Positions 57,704 through 64,000 of a stretch of 64,000 nt of DNA are shown here, piece after piece. The position numbers and the translations under genes are program-made. Each line of letters begins with the position of its first letter. Position 1 is the stretch's first letter. This DNA comes from Marinomonas arctica (GTDB taxonomy: Bacteria; Pseudomonadota; Gammaproteobacteria; Pseudomonadales; Marinomonadaceae). Below the pieces are notes generated by a model. The model saw only the letters and a program-made list of their open reading frames with translations. It did no database searches and was not told the DNA's origin. The stretch covers positions 153,500 to 217,499 of the forward strand of contig NZ_QHJF01000009.1 of assembly GCF_003259225.1 (NCBI RefSeq), in the 5' to 3' direction.

Positions 57704-57896
57704 AAGCAACCTGAACTTGAGTTTCTGCTATTTTAAGAAGCTCATTGTTCAGTAGCTTTTTAGCACACTGACAGCATTTTCCACACTGGCTACCAATGCT
57801 ATGTTCTTGATAAAGTTCACGCATGGTGGTCGCCCCCTCTTGGATGGACGCTTTGATAGCTTTGTCTGATACCTGATTGCAAATACAAACGTACAT
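57702..57896 (-). CDS. bfd: Bacterioferritin-associated ferredoxin
   Basis: 64-residue [2Fe-2S] protein with MYVCICNQVSDKAI and a CGKC pair (SQCGKCCQCAKKLL), the Bfd pattern C-x-C ... C-x2-C. Bfd reduces stored ferric iron through the bacterioferritin heme to release iron under starvation. The gene faces the bacterioferritin pair and has a Fur-box-like site upstream. Confidence 0.94.
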   Translation of the reverse strand: MYVCICNQVSDKAIKASIQEGATTMRELYQEHSIGSQCGKCCQCAKKLLNNELLKIAETQVQVA

Positions 57897-57947
57897 AAAT
57901 GAAAATCACTCTCACCAATATTCTAGTTATGCGATTCTATTTTTAAT

Positions 57948-57966
57948 GCTAATGATTATCAATAGG
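57948..57966. promoter_or_regulatory. Fur-box-like operator upstream of bfd
   Basis: GCTAATGATTATCAATAGG shares the AATGATTATCA core of the Fur palindrome, about 50 bases upstream of the bfd start. It fits the known iron repression of bfd. Confidence 0.62.
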
Positions 57967-58083
57967 TAATAATTTATCTGTTTGCTTGGTTTGATAGTTT
58001 TTTTGTTGCTTTCTGTAGGGGATAGCCAATCAGATCAGCTAATAGGTTGGATCTGATTGGTTATAAGGGAAGGGTTGGGTGGA

Positions 58084-58725
58084 TCAGTGTTGTTTTTCGG
58101 CGATATCAGTCAGCACCTTCAGGAAGGACTCTGGATCATGCGCGCCTTGAACCATGTATTTATCATTAATGACATAAGTAGGCACCGAGTTAATCTCTAG
58201 GCTACGTAAATGCTGTAGTTTTTTCTGTGTGAGTGCCTTGGCTTCGTCACTAAGGGCGTATTCAAAGTCAGAGGTTTTCATGCCGATGCTTAAGGCAACG
58301 TCCTCAAGAATACTTTGATTCCCTATGTCTTTCCCATCGGTAAAATAGGCGTGAAACAAGGCTAATACAAAGGGCGTGGCTAGGTTTGATTTTGTCGCTG
58401 CTAGTACAAATTGATGAGCAAGCTTGGTGTTTGGGATGCGGTCTTTTTCTGAAAAATTGAACTGTATACCCGCTTCAATACCTACCTGTTGAATGGCATG
58501 CGTGGCTTCATTGAGCTTTTCAGGGCTGCCAAACCGCTCGCCTAAATAGCGTTCTCGGTCAGCGCCTTTTATTGGCATATCTGGATGCAGTTCAAAGGGC
58601 TGCCAACGAATGTCGATACGGTAATCATCCCCCAATTGTTCAATGGCTTGTTTAAGGCGAGAGTAGCCTAAATAGCACCAAGGGCAAACAACATCTGAAA
58701 TAATGTCGATACGCAGATCGGCCAT
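58084..58725 (-). CDS. DsbA-family (FrnE-like) thioredoxin-fold oxidoreductase
   Basis: 213 residues with no signal peptide, so cytoplasmic. It opens IDIISDVVCPWCYLGYSRL, with the CPWC redox pair of the FrnE branch, and has LHPDMPIKG and the cis-Pro loop in NSVPTYVINDKYMVQGAHDPE. The FrnE branch is linked to polyketide biosynthesis and oxidative-stress protection. No specific role is assigned. Confidence 0.9.
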   Translation of the reverse strand: MADLRIDIISDVVCPWCYLGYSRLKQAIEQLGDDYRIDIRWQPFELHPDMPIKGADRERYLGERFGSPEKLNEATHAIQQVGIEAGIQFNFSEKDRIPNTKLAHQFVLAATKSNLATPFVLALFHAYFTDGKDIGNQSILEDVALSIGMKTSDFEYALSDEAKALTQKKLQHLRSLEINSVPTYVINDKYMVQGAHDPESFLKVLTDIAEKQH

Positions 58726-58765
58726 GTGTTCTCCTAAAGAATAAAGTACTGAGTTTATAAGGTAT

Positions 58766-59440
58766 TTAATTGACGCTTAATGCAATGCACTGGCTGATTT
58801 CAGTATAAGAGCGTCCGCTTTCTTCGTGCCAATGATTGAACGCAGCTTGTGCTGCTTTCCAGGCGGACTGAGTGTCCCTACCTGTGGTAATGATCTCATG
58901 ATGACGTAAATAGCCTTCTACATCTCTGGTAAGCATGAAGGTGTCTTTGCCCATGGCTCTTAATGTATAGGGGCCAGTGTTACCACCAAGGCGTGCGCCA
59001 TGCTTTTTTAAATAAGCCCACAAACCAATGATGTCATCATTTGGCCAGCTAGCAACAAAGTGAGAGAAGGATCCATGGCTGGCTTGGCATTCGCTGATCA
59101 TTAAAGCGTTTTCTCTAATCGTCATTACTTTGCCGAAGTTGCGAATAATGCGAGTGTCCTTGGCTTTCTCTTCCCACATTTCGTCATGGATTAGCAACAT
59201 TTTCTCGATATCGAAACCAAAAAAAACGCTTTCAAAGCCGGGCCATTTGTTGCGAACCACTTGCCAATTAATGCCAGATTGAAAGACTTTCTGAGAGAAG
59301 GCAGCTAGCCACCTATCGTCTGTGTGTTGGTCCAATTGTGCTGGGCTTAGCGGCACAGAGAGCATACTTTCTAGGTGTTTTTTTCCACCATGTCGAAGGG
59401 CGGCTCTGTCATAAATGGATTGAAAGAGTTCGTATTTCAT
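58766..59440 (-). CDS. Tag-like DNA-3-methyladenine glycosylase family protein
   Basis: 224 residues. The middle shows the Tag core (FSQKVFQSGINWQVVRNKW, then DTRIIRNFGKVMTIRENAL), while the cysteine/histidine residues that bind zinc in E. coli Tag are missing. The C-terminal part instead has RLGGNTGPYTLRAMGKDTF, which is seen in a Tag-like subfamily. It probably acts in base-excision repair of alkylated DNA, but the substrate is not certain. It is 40 bases upstream of the DsbA-family gene. Confidence 0.77.
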   Translation of the reverse strand: MKYELFQSIYDRAALRHGGKKHLESMLSVPLSPAQLDQHTDDRWLAAFSQKVFQSGINWQVVRNKWPGFESVFFGFDIEKMLLIHDEMWEEKAKDTRIIRNFGKVMTIRENALMISECQASHGSFSHFVASWPNDDIIGLWAYLKKHGARLGGNTGPYTLRAMGKDTFMLTRDVEGYLRHHEIITTGRDTQSAWKAAQAAFNHWHEESGRSYTEISQCIALSVN

Positions 59441-59585
59441 CTTGGACTCCTATTTTGTGGCGGCCAGTTTACCATAAGCTTTGCCTTATATAATGGCTGA
59501 GCGAATAACTTGTTGGGTATTTTAGTGATGGACGCTATGTGTTTGTCCTATAATGCCAATAAATGCCCCTGTCGAGAGAAGTTGA

Positions 59586-60311
59586 ATGACACACTTAAGC
59601 GTTAACCTGAACAAAATTGGCTTACTTCGAAATTCTCGTGGAAGAGATTACCCAAATTTGATTGCTATGGCGGAGCGTACGTTACAGCTTGGTGCGTTTG
59701 GTATTACCATCCACCCAAGACCTGATCAGCGTCATGCGACTTACCAAGATGCCTACGATTTAAAGACCTTGTTGAAGCGTTTTCCCGGCGCCGAATTAAA
59801 TATAGAAGGCTTTCCAGATGCGCAGTTTTTAGAGGTTGTGCTGGACGTAGAACCGGATCAATGTACCTTGGTACCGGATGATCCAAATCAACTGACGTCT
59901 GACCACGGCTGGAACATGGCTCGTGATCAAGATGCATTACGCCCCGTTATTGCTAAACTTAAAGCGAAAGGAATTCGTGTGGTTTTATTCATGGATCCAG
60001 AAGCTGAAAACATGGCATTAGCGAAAGACGTGGGTGCTGATCGAGTGGAGCTTTATACGGAAGCGTACGCCAATGCGTTTGGTAAAGACGGTTTTGATGA
60101 AGTACTTGAAACTTACCAGCAAGCTGCTCAAGCCGCTTTAGATGTTGGCTTAGAAGTGAATGCGGGACATGACTTAGATTTGCAAAATGTTCAGGCTTTA
60201 TGTGAGCCGGGTAGAATTATGGAAGTCTCCATTGGCCATGCACTGACCGTAGAGGCGTTGGATCTGGGCTGGAATAATGTGGTAAAAGCTTATCTGGAAA
60301 AACTGGCTTGA
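59586..60311 (+). CDS. pdxJ: Pyridoxine 5'-phosphate synthase
   Basis: TIM-barrel enzyme of 241 residues that makes pyridoxine phosphate. It has VNLNKIGLLRNSRG, GITIHPRPDQRH, LNIEGFPDAQFLEVVLD, the TLVPDDPNQLTSDHGW loop, and VNAGHDLDLQNV. The gene is separate from era-recO, its common partners. Confidence 0.97.
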   Translation: MTHLSVNLNKIGLLRNSRGRDYPNLIAMAERTLQLGAFGITIHPRPDQRHATYQDAYDLKTLLKRFPGAELNIEGFPDAQFLEVVLDVEPDQCTLVPDDPNQLTSDHGWNMARDQDALRPVIAKLKAKGIRVVLFMDPEAENMALAKDVGADRVELYTEAYANAFGKDGFDEVLETYQQAAQAALDVGLEVNAGHDLDLQNVQALCEPGRIMEVSIGHALTVEALDLGWNNVVKAYLEKLA

Positions 60312-60341
60312 GAACGCAATGGTTGGGTTTGAGACTTGAGT

Positions 60342-60941
60342 ATGCAAGACGCAAAACGATCACAGTGTGAGCTGTGTGATTTTTTAGTGGGGCAGTGTGT
60401 TTGCCAGTGGATCCCGGAGCTTGCTACACGCTTACAAGTCTTGGTTTTGCAAGACCCGAAAGAAGCGCGACACGCCAAAAATACCGTGCCATTACTGTCT
60501 TTAGGTTTGCCGTCAGTGGAATGTATTTCGACAGCAAACCAAGATAGGTTAAGACGTGTTTTGGCGCACAAAGACCCAGCGAAATGGCGTTTGGTGTTTC
60601 CAGCAGAGGGCGCTGTTTTTATCGAATCGTTAGGAACAGACTCTGTGGCTGAGATTGAGGGCGTCATTTTACTTGATGCGACGTGGCGAAAGGCGAAGAA
60701 ATTGTATTTCACTGAGCCCTTATTGCATGCCTTTGGTGCCGTATGTTTTGCACAGCCGCCATTAGGGCAATACAGCATTCGCAAGTCACCTAATATTCAG
60801 TCGTTGTCGACCCTAGAAGCGTGCGCTTATGCCATAGAGCAAATTGCAGGTGAAAATATGCAGCCGCTAAGGGTGTTTATGGTGGCCGCGCAAGAATGGC
60901 AGTGGCGTCAGCAACCGTTGAAACATCGACACCTTGATTAA
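60342..60941 (+). CDS. DTW-domain tRNA-uridine aminocarboxypropyltransferase
   Basis: 199 residues. The N-terminal cysteines (CELCDFLVGQCVCQW) and the DATW motif in LLDATWRKAKKLYF mark the DTW family, which adds a 3-amino-3-carboxypropyl group to uridine in tRNA (TapT/TuaA). The C-terminal RKSPNIQSLSTLEACAYA is typical. ATG 60342 is used; a TTG two codons earlier is possible. It lies 30 bases after pdxJ. Confidence 0.88.
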   Translation: MQDAKRSQCELCDFLVGQCVCQWIPELATRLQVLVLQDPKEARHAKNTVPLLSLGLPSVECISTANQDRLRRVLAHKDPAKWRLVFPAEGAVFIESLGTDSVAEIEGVILLDATWRKAKKLYFTEPLLHAFGAVCFAQPPLGQYSIRKSPNIQSLSTLEACAYAIEQIAGENMQPLRVFMVAAQEWQWRQQPLKHRHLD

Positions 60942-60981
60942 TTATTAATGTCTTAATAAGACAGTAGAGAGATGTGAAATT

Positions 60982-61278
60982 ATGATGAGTAAACAAACCG
61001 AAATTGAAGCCGCTGTGTTGCGTCGTCTTTTGAAGCACCTTGATGATAATAAGTCCGTGCAAAATATTGATCTGATGAATTTAGCGGGATTCTGTCGTAA
61101 CTGTTTAAGCAAATGGTATATGGCCGAGGCAGAGCAACAGGGCGTCAAAATAGATTATGATGAGGCGCGCGAATTTGTCTATGGCGAGCCATATGACACG
61201 TGGAAAGCCAAGTATCAGCCAGAAGCCACCGCAGAGCAGTTGGCTGCTTTTAATGCAAAGTCTAAGACTGGCCAGTAA
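60982..61278 (+). CDS. DUF1244 family protein
   Basis: 98-residue small soluble protein: VLRRLLKHLDDNKSVQNIDL, NLAGFCRNCLSKWYMAEAE and DEAREFVYGEPYDTWKAKYQ match DUF1244. It has the conserved pair of Cys. Function unknown. It ends seven bases before lapG, and may share its transcript. Confidence 0.9.
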   Translation: MMSKQTEIEAAVLRRLLKHLDDNKSVQNIDLMNLAGFCRNCLSKWYMAEAEQQGVKIDYDEAREFVYGEPYDTWKAKYQPEATAEQLAAFNAKSKTGQ

Positions 61279-61285
61279 GACAACA

Positions 61286-61975
61286 ATGAAAAAACGAATT
61301 GCTTCGTTTTTTTCTTTTATTGAGACACGCAAACGTATGGTTTGTGTGTGCCTTATTGTTTTGTGTATTCCACATTGGTGGCTTTATGCTGATGTGTCAG
61401 ATAAATACCGTAAGTTAGCTCAGCAAGCCGGCGTGACTTATGGGGCTGACGCCGAGAAGCGTATTTTAGCGTGGCGAAAGCTTGTCAGTGAATCCAAGGC
61501 ACTGCCAATTACGGAGCAGCTGGCGCTGGTGAATAATTTTTTTAATCAAATGGACTTTGTTGACGATATGCAACTATGGGGGAAGGAAGATTATTGGGCA
61601 ACACCTATTGAATTTTTGGGGATGCGTGCCGGAGATTGTGAGGACTTCACAATCGCTAAATATTTTACGCTCAGAGAGCTTGGGGTACCGGATGACAAGC
61701 TGCGTTTGGTTTATGTCAAGGCGCTTACTTTGAACCAGCACCATATGGTGTTGGCCTATTACCATAAACCGACTTCTGTTCCTGTGTTGCTGGATAACCT
61801 TGATAAAGAATTAAAGCCTGCGTCAAAACGCAATGATCTTTTGCCTATATATTCATTCAATGCTGAGAATTTATGGTTGTCGAAAGAAAAAGGGCGTGGT
61901 GTGCTAGTAGGAGGCTCATCACGATTGAGCTTGTGGACAGATTTAAATAATCGTTTTAATACGATGACAAATTAG
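61286..61975 (+). CDS. lapG: LapG-type periplasmic transglutaminase-like protease
   Basis: 229 residues from ATG 61286; the open frame extends upstream but without similarity. A signal-type helix (MVCVCLIVLCIPHWWLY) exports it to the periplasm. The catalytic Cys lies in MRAGDCEDFTIAKY, whose acidic residues bind calcium in known LapG, with the His in NQHHMVLAYY. LapG cuts the large biofilm adhesin at its N-terminus unless LapD binds it. lapD follows by 10 bases. The adhesin gene is not in the window. Confidence 0.93.
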   Translation: MKKRIASFFSFIETRKRMVCVCLIVLCIPHWWLYADVSDKYRKLAQQAGVTYGADAEKRILAWRKLVSESKALPITEQLALVNNFFNQMDFVDDMQLWGKEDYWATPIEFLGMRAGDCEDFTIAKYFTLRELGVPDDKLRLVYVKALTLNQHHMVLAYYHKPTSVPVLLDNLDKELKPASKRNDLLPIYSFNAENLWLSKEKGRGVLVGGSSRLSLWTDLNNRFNTMTN

Positions 61976-61985
61976 GAGAACGTGG

Positions 61986-63935
61986 ATGACGCTGTTCCGC
62001 CAATTAATAATCACGATTGTTGCCATATTCTCATTGATGCTGATTGTGGTCATGGGGATCAATTTTAATACCACGAAAGGCTATTTAATCAGCCAGCTGC
62101 AATCGACGACTCAGGATTCCGCCACGTCATTAAGCATGTCCGTGTCGGATTTTATGGCTCTGGAAGATTACGCATCCGTGCAAAGCAGCGTGAATGCGGT
62201 GTTTGATAGTGGCTATTTTTCGGAGGTGCGTATTCATGTTTACGATACTGATGAAAATATAGTGCGATCTAATGAAACCAAAATTGATGGCGTTCCTACT
62301 TGGTTTATTCAGCTCATTGATTTTAAAGTGCCAGTTGCTCGTGCGATTATTTCGAATGGGTGGAGTGAGCTAGGGCAAGTCTATGTTACCGGTAGTGCTG
62401 GCTATGGTTATTATCAATTGTGGCTTGCGTCGCGTGATTTACTGCTTTCTTTTTTGGTGATTGGCACCATTACGCTGATATTAGGCGGGATTGCATTGCG
62501 TTATTTATTTCAGCCGTTAGCCGAGCTTGAAAAACAAGCGGAAGCCATACAGCAGCGTCGCTTTATACAGATGATTAAAGTGCCGAAGACGCGGGAGTTA
62601 AGATCCGTCGTTTTATCAATGAACCGTATGGCTGAGAAACTAGAAAAAGAGTTTGCTTCAGAAGTCGAAACCGCCCAGTGGCTTCAGGCGAAAGCCTTTA
62701 AAGATCCGGTAAGTGGGTTGGGAAATCGTCATTTTTTTGAGAGTCAGATGAAATCTCATTTTGCTGAACAAGAGCGAGGCATAGATGGTTTAGTTTTGAT
62801 TAGTTTGGCAGATTTAGGGAAACTAAATAACGAACGTGGTTATGAATCGGCGGATATGTTCATCCAGTCTGCCGCCGATATTCTAACTAAAAAGGTATCG
62901 ACACTTTCTTCTTTTTCTACGTTGGCGCGTTTATCCGGGGCGGATTTTGTTCTACTTATCCCTAACTTTGATCATGGTCAGCTGACTAAAGTAGTCGATG
63001 AAATTATGATTGAGTTAATGGAATTAAATACAGCGAGCATTAGTTACTCGGTTGCGGTAGCGAATATTGGTGCCGTGACCATTGATGGGTCTGTCGAACG
63101 TTCAAGTGCTATGTCACAAGCGGATGCCGCTTTGCGAGAGGCCAAGCGAGAAGGGATAAATACCAGTAAAGTATTTGATCTGAATATGGGTCAAAACATG
63201 GCGATCAACAGAACTTCTTGGAAAGGGATACTGGAAACGGCTATTCAGAATCGTTCCTTTAAGCTGAAAAAGCAAAAAATAGCCACATTAGATGAGTCAT
63301 CAGTCACACTTCATGAAGAAGTATTTATGGGGCTAGAGCATGGCGGTAAGGAGTATCATGCTGGTTATTTTATTGGTTTAGCTGAGCAGTTTGATTTGGC
63401 CAGTCAGATAGACCAGGTCATTATTGAGCGGGTGATTGAGTTTATTAAAACAAAGAATGTAACAACGCCCTTGACCGTGAATTTGTCTGCGTCTTCTTAT
63501 GCAAAGTCTGCTTTCATTGAATGGCTTGATAAAACATTAAACCAACTTCCTATAGATGTGAAAAGAAAGCTCATGTTTGAAATCTCAGAGCAAAGTGTTT
63601 TGGTCGAAGAGGAACAAGCCAGTACCTTAATTCGAATATTGAAAAAGCAAGGTGTGAAGTTTGGGATTGATAATGTGGGTAAGCAGTTTTCCGCATTCCA
63701 ATATCTGCAGACTCTTATGCCGGATTATGTCAAAGTGGATTCCTCCTATACCCGTATGGCGGCAGGAAAAGAGTCTGAATCCTTTTTCATGCACACCCTT
63801 TGTAAGATGTTTAGCAGCTTAAACATTGAAGTGATTGCGACTGGTGTGGAAAGCGAGAAACAACTGACGGCATTGAAGCGCTTTGATGTCACAGGAGGGC
63901 AAGGGTTTTTAATCGGACGAGCACAGGAATTGTAA
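61986..63935 (+). CDS. lapD: LapD-type inside-out c-di-GMP receptor
   Basis: 649 residues. Two membrane helices (7-30 and about 150-172) flank the periplasmic LapD/MoxY-type domain, which holds LapG. A HAMP domain, a GGDEF-like domain and an EAL-like domain follow. GGDEF reads SGADF and EAL reads EVF, so neither should be catalytic. Retained DxxKVD and FEISE remain for c-di-GMP binding. When c-di-GMP is high LapD sequesters LapG and biofilm adhesin stays on the cell. AGGAG lies before the ATG. Confidence 0.94.
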   Translation: MTLFRQLIITIVAIFSLMLIVVMGINFNTTKGYLISQLQSTTQDSATSLSMSVSDFMALEDYASVQSSVNAVFDSGYFSEVRIHVYDTDENIVRSNETKIDGVPTWFIQLIDFKVPVARAIISNGWSELGQVYVTGSAGYGYYQLWLASRDLLLSFLVIGTITLILGGIALRYLFQPLAELEKQAEAIQQRRFIQMIKVPKTRELRSVVLSMNRMAEKLEKEFASEVETAQWLQAKAFKDPVSGLGNRHFFESQMKSHFAEQERGIDGLVLISLADLGKLNNERGYESADMFIQSAADILTKKVSTLSSFSTLARLSGADFVLLIPNFDHGQLTKVVDEIMIELMELNTASISYSVAVANIGAVTIDGSVERSSAMSQADAALREAKREGINTSKVFDLNMGQNMAINRTSWKGILETAIQNRSFKLKKQKIATLDESSVTLHEEVFMGLEHGGKEYHAGYFIGLAEQFDLASQIDQVIIERVIEFIKTKNVTTPLTVNLSASSYAKSAFIEWLDKTLNQLPIDVKRKLMFEISEQSVLVEEEQASTLIRILKKQGVKFGIDNVGKQFSAFQYLQTLMPDYVKVDSSYTRMAAGKESESFFMHTLCKMFSSLNIEVIATGVESEKQLTALKRFDVTGGQGFLIGRAQEL

Positions 63936-64000
63936 AGCGGAGTTCTTGGTTGGGCTTTGGTTCAGGGCGAGAGCGTGAACATATTTTGAACAGTTTTGCC

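Noticed and set aside
60290..60784. 164-codon minus-strand frame opposite the DTW gene
   Set aside because: It is a shadow of a well-supported gene, with a low-complexity Ser/Cys/Lys composition.
61157..61285. N-terminal extension of LapG
   Set aside because: It overlaps the DUF1244 gene in another frame and lacks similarity. The ATG at 61286 starts a typical signal helix.
1..64000. CRISPR array, tRNA genes, insertion sequences or prophage
   Set aside because: I saw no regular spaced repeats, tRNA-like folds, transposase or integrase motifs, or phage structural genes. A covariance-model scan for tRNA would settle the RNA part.
1..64000. A new defence or secretion system
   Set aside because: Nearly every gene belongs to a recognised housekeeping or signalling family. 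No cluster of unrecognised genes with nuclease, helicase, pore or toxin motifs was seen.

Overview
The window is an ordinary chromosomal segment of a Gram-negative gammaproteobacterium. Gene content and order (gyrA-serC-pheA-tyrA/aroA-cmk-rpsA; proA-nadD-rsfS-rlmH-mrdA-rodA-mltB-rlpA-dacA-ybeD-lipB-lipA), a FabV enoyl reductase, LapG/LapD and moderate GC fit an oceanospirillalean close to Marinomonas. That placement is inferred from gene content and protein style, not from a search. I see no rRNA, tRNA, CRISPR array, transposase, integrase or prophage gene.

Layout. 1-7.0 kb: 5' part of a TolC-type outer-membrane gene, a secreted DUF4139-like protein, xni, gltX, a chemoreceptor and a DUF3301 protein. 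7.0-8.8 kb: a flavodoxin and an AraC-type regulator on the minus strand behind a strong Fur-box-like sequence. 8.8-15.4 kb: a minus-strand signalling block, baeS-baeR-AEC carrier-dctB-dctD, in which dctB carries an in-frame amber codon between its histidine-kinase halves. 15.5-27 kb: an acyltransferase, a PLP aminotransferase, a YeeN/YebC-type protein, a glycosyltransferase, fabV, a large M16 peptidase, and ubiG with a YciK-type reductase.

27-37 kb is an information and aromatic amino-acid block: gyrA, serC, pheA, a tyrA-aroA fusion, cmk and rpsA. The EPSP-synthase half of the fusion is full length but has lost most signature active-site motifs. 37-49.3 kb: trmO, proline/NAD synthesis, ribosome factors, the rod-shape and peptidoglycan set, and lipoate synthesis. 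49.3-52.2 kb: speA and aguB for putrescine synthesis. 52.5-64 kb: an ABM-GNAT fusion, a cupin-like protein, parC, two bacterioferritin subunits with complementary active-site losses plus bfd, a DsbA-family protein, a Tag-like glycosylase, pdxJ, a DTW-domain protein, a DUF1244 protein and the lapG-lapD biofilm switch.

Most of the window is conserved housekeeping. I did not find a convincing new multi-gene system. The points most worth a second look are the pseudo-EPSP-synthase domain, the amber-interrupted dctB beside a DctD with GAFTSA instead of GAFTGA, the complementary bacterioferritin pair, the Fur-linked regulator-flavodoxin pair, and the ABM-RimJ fusion.
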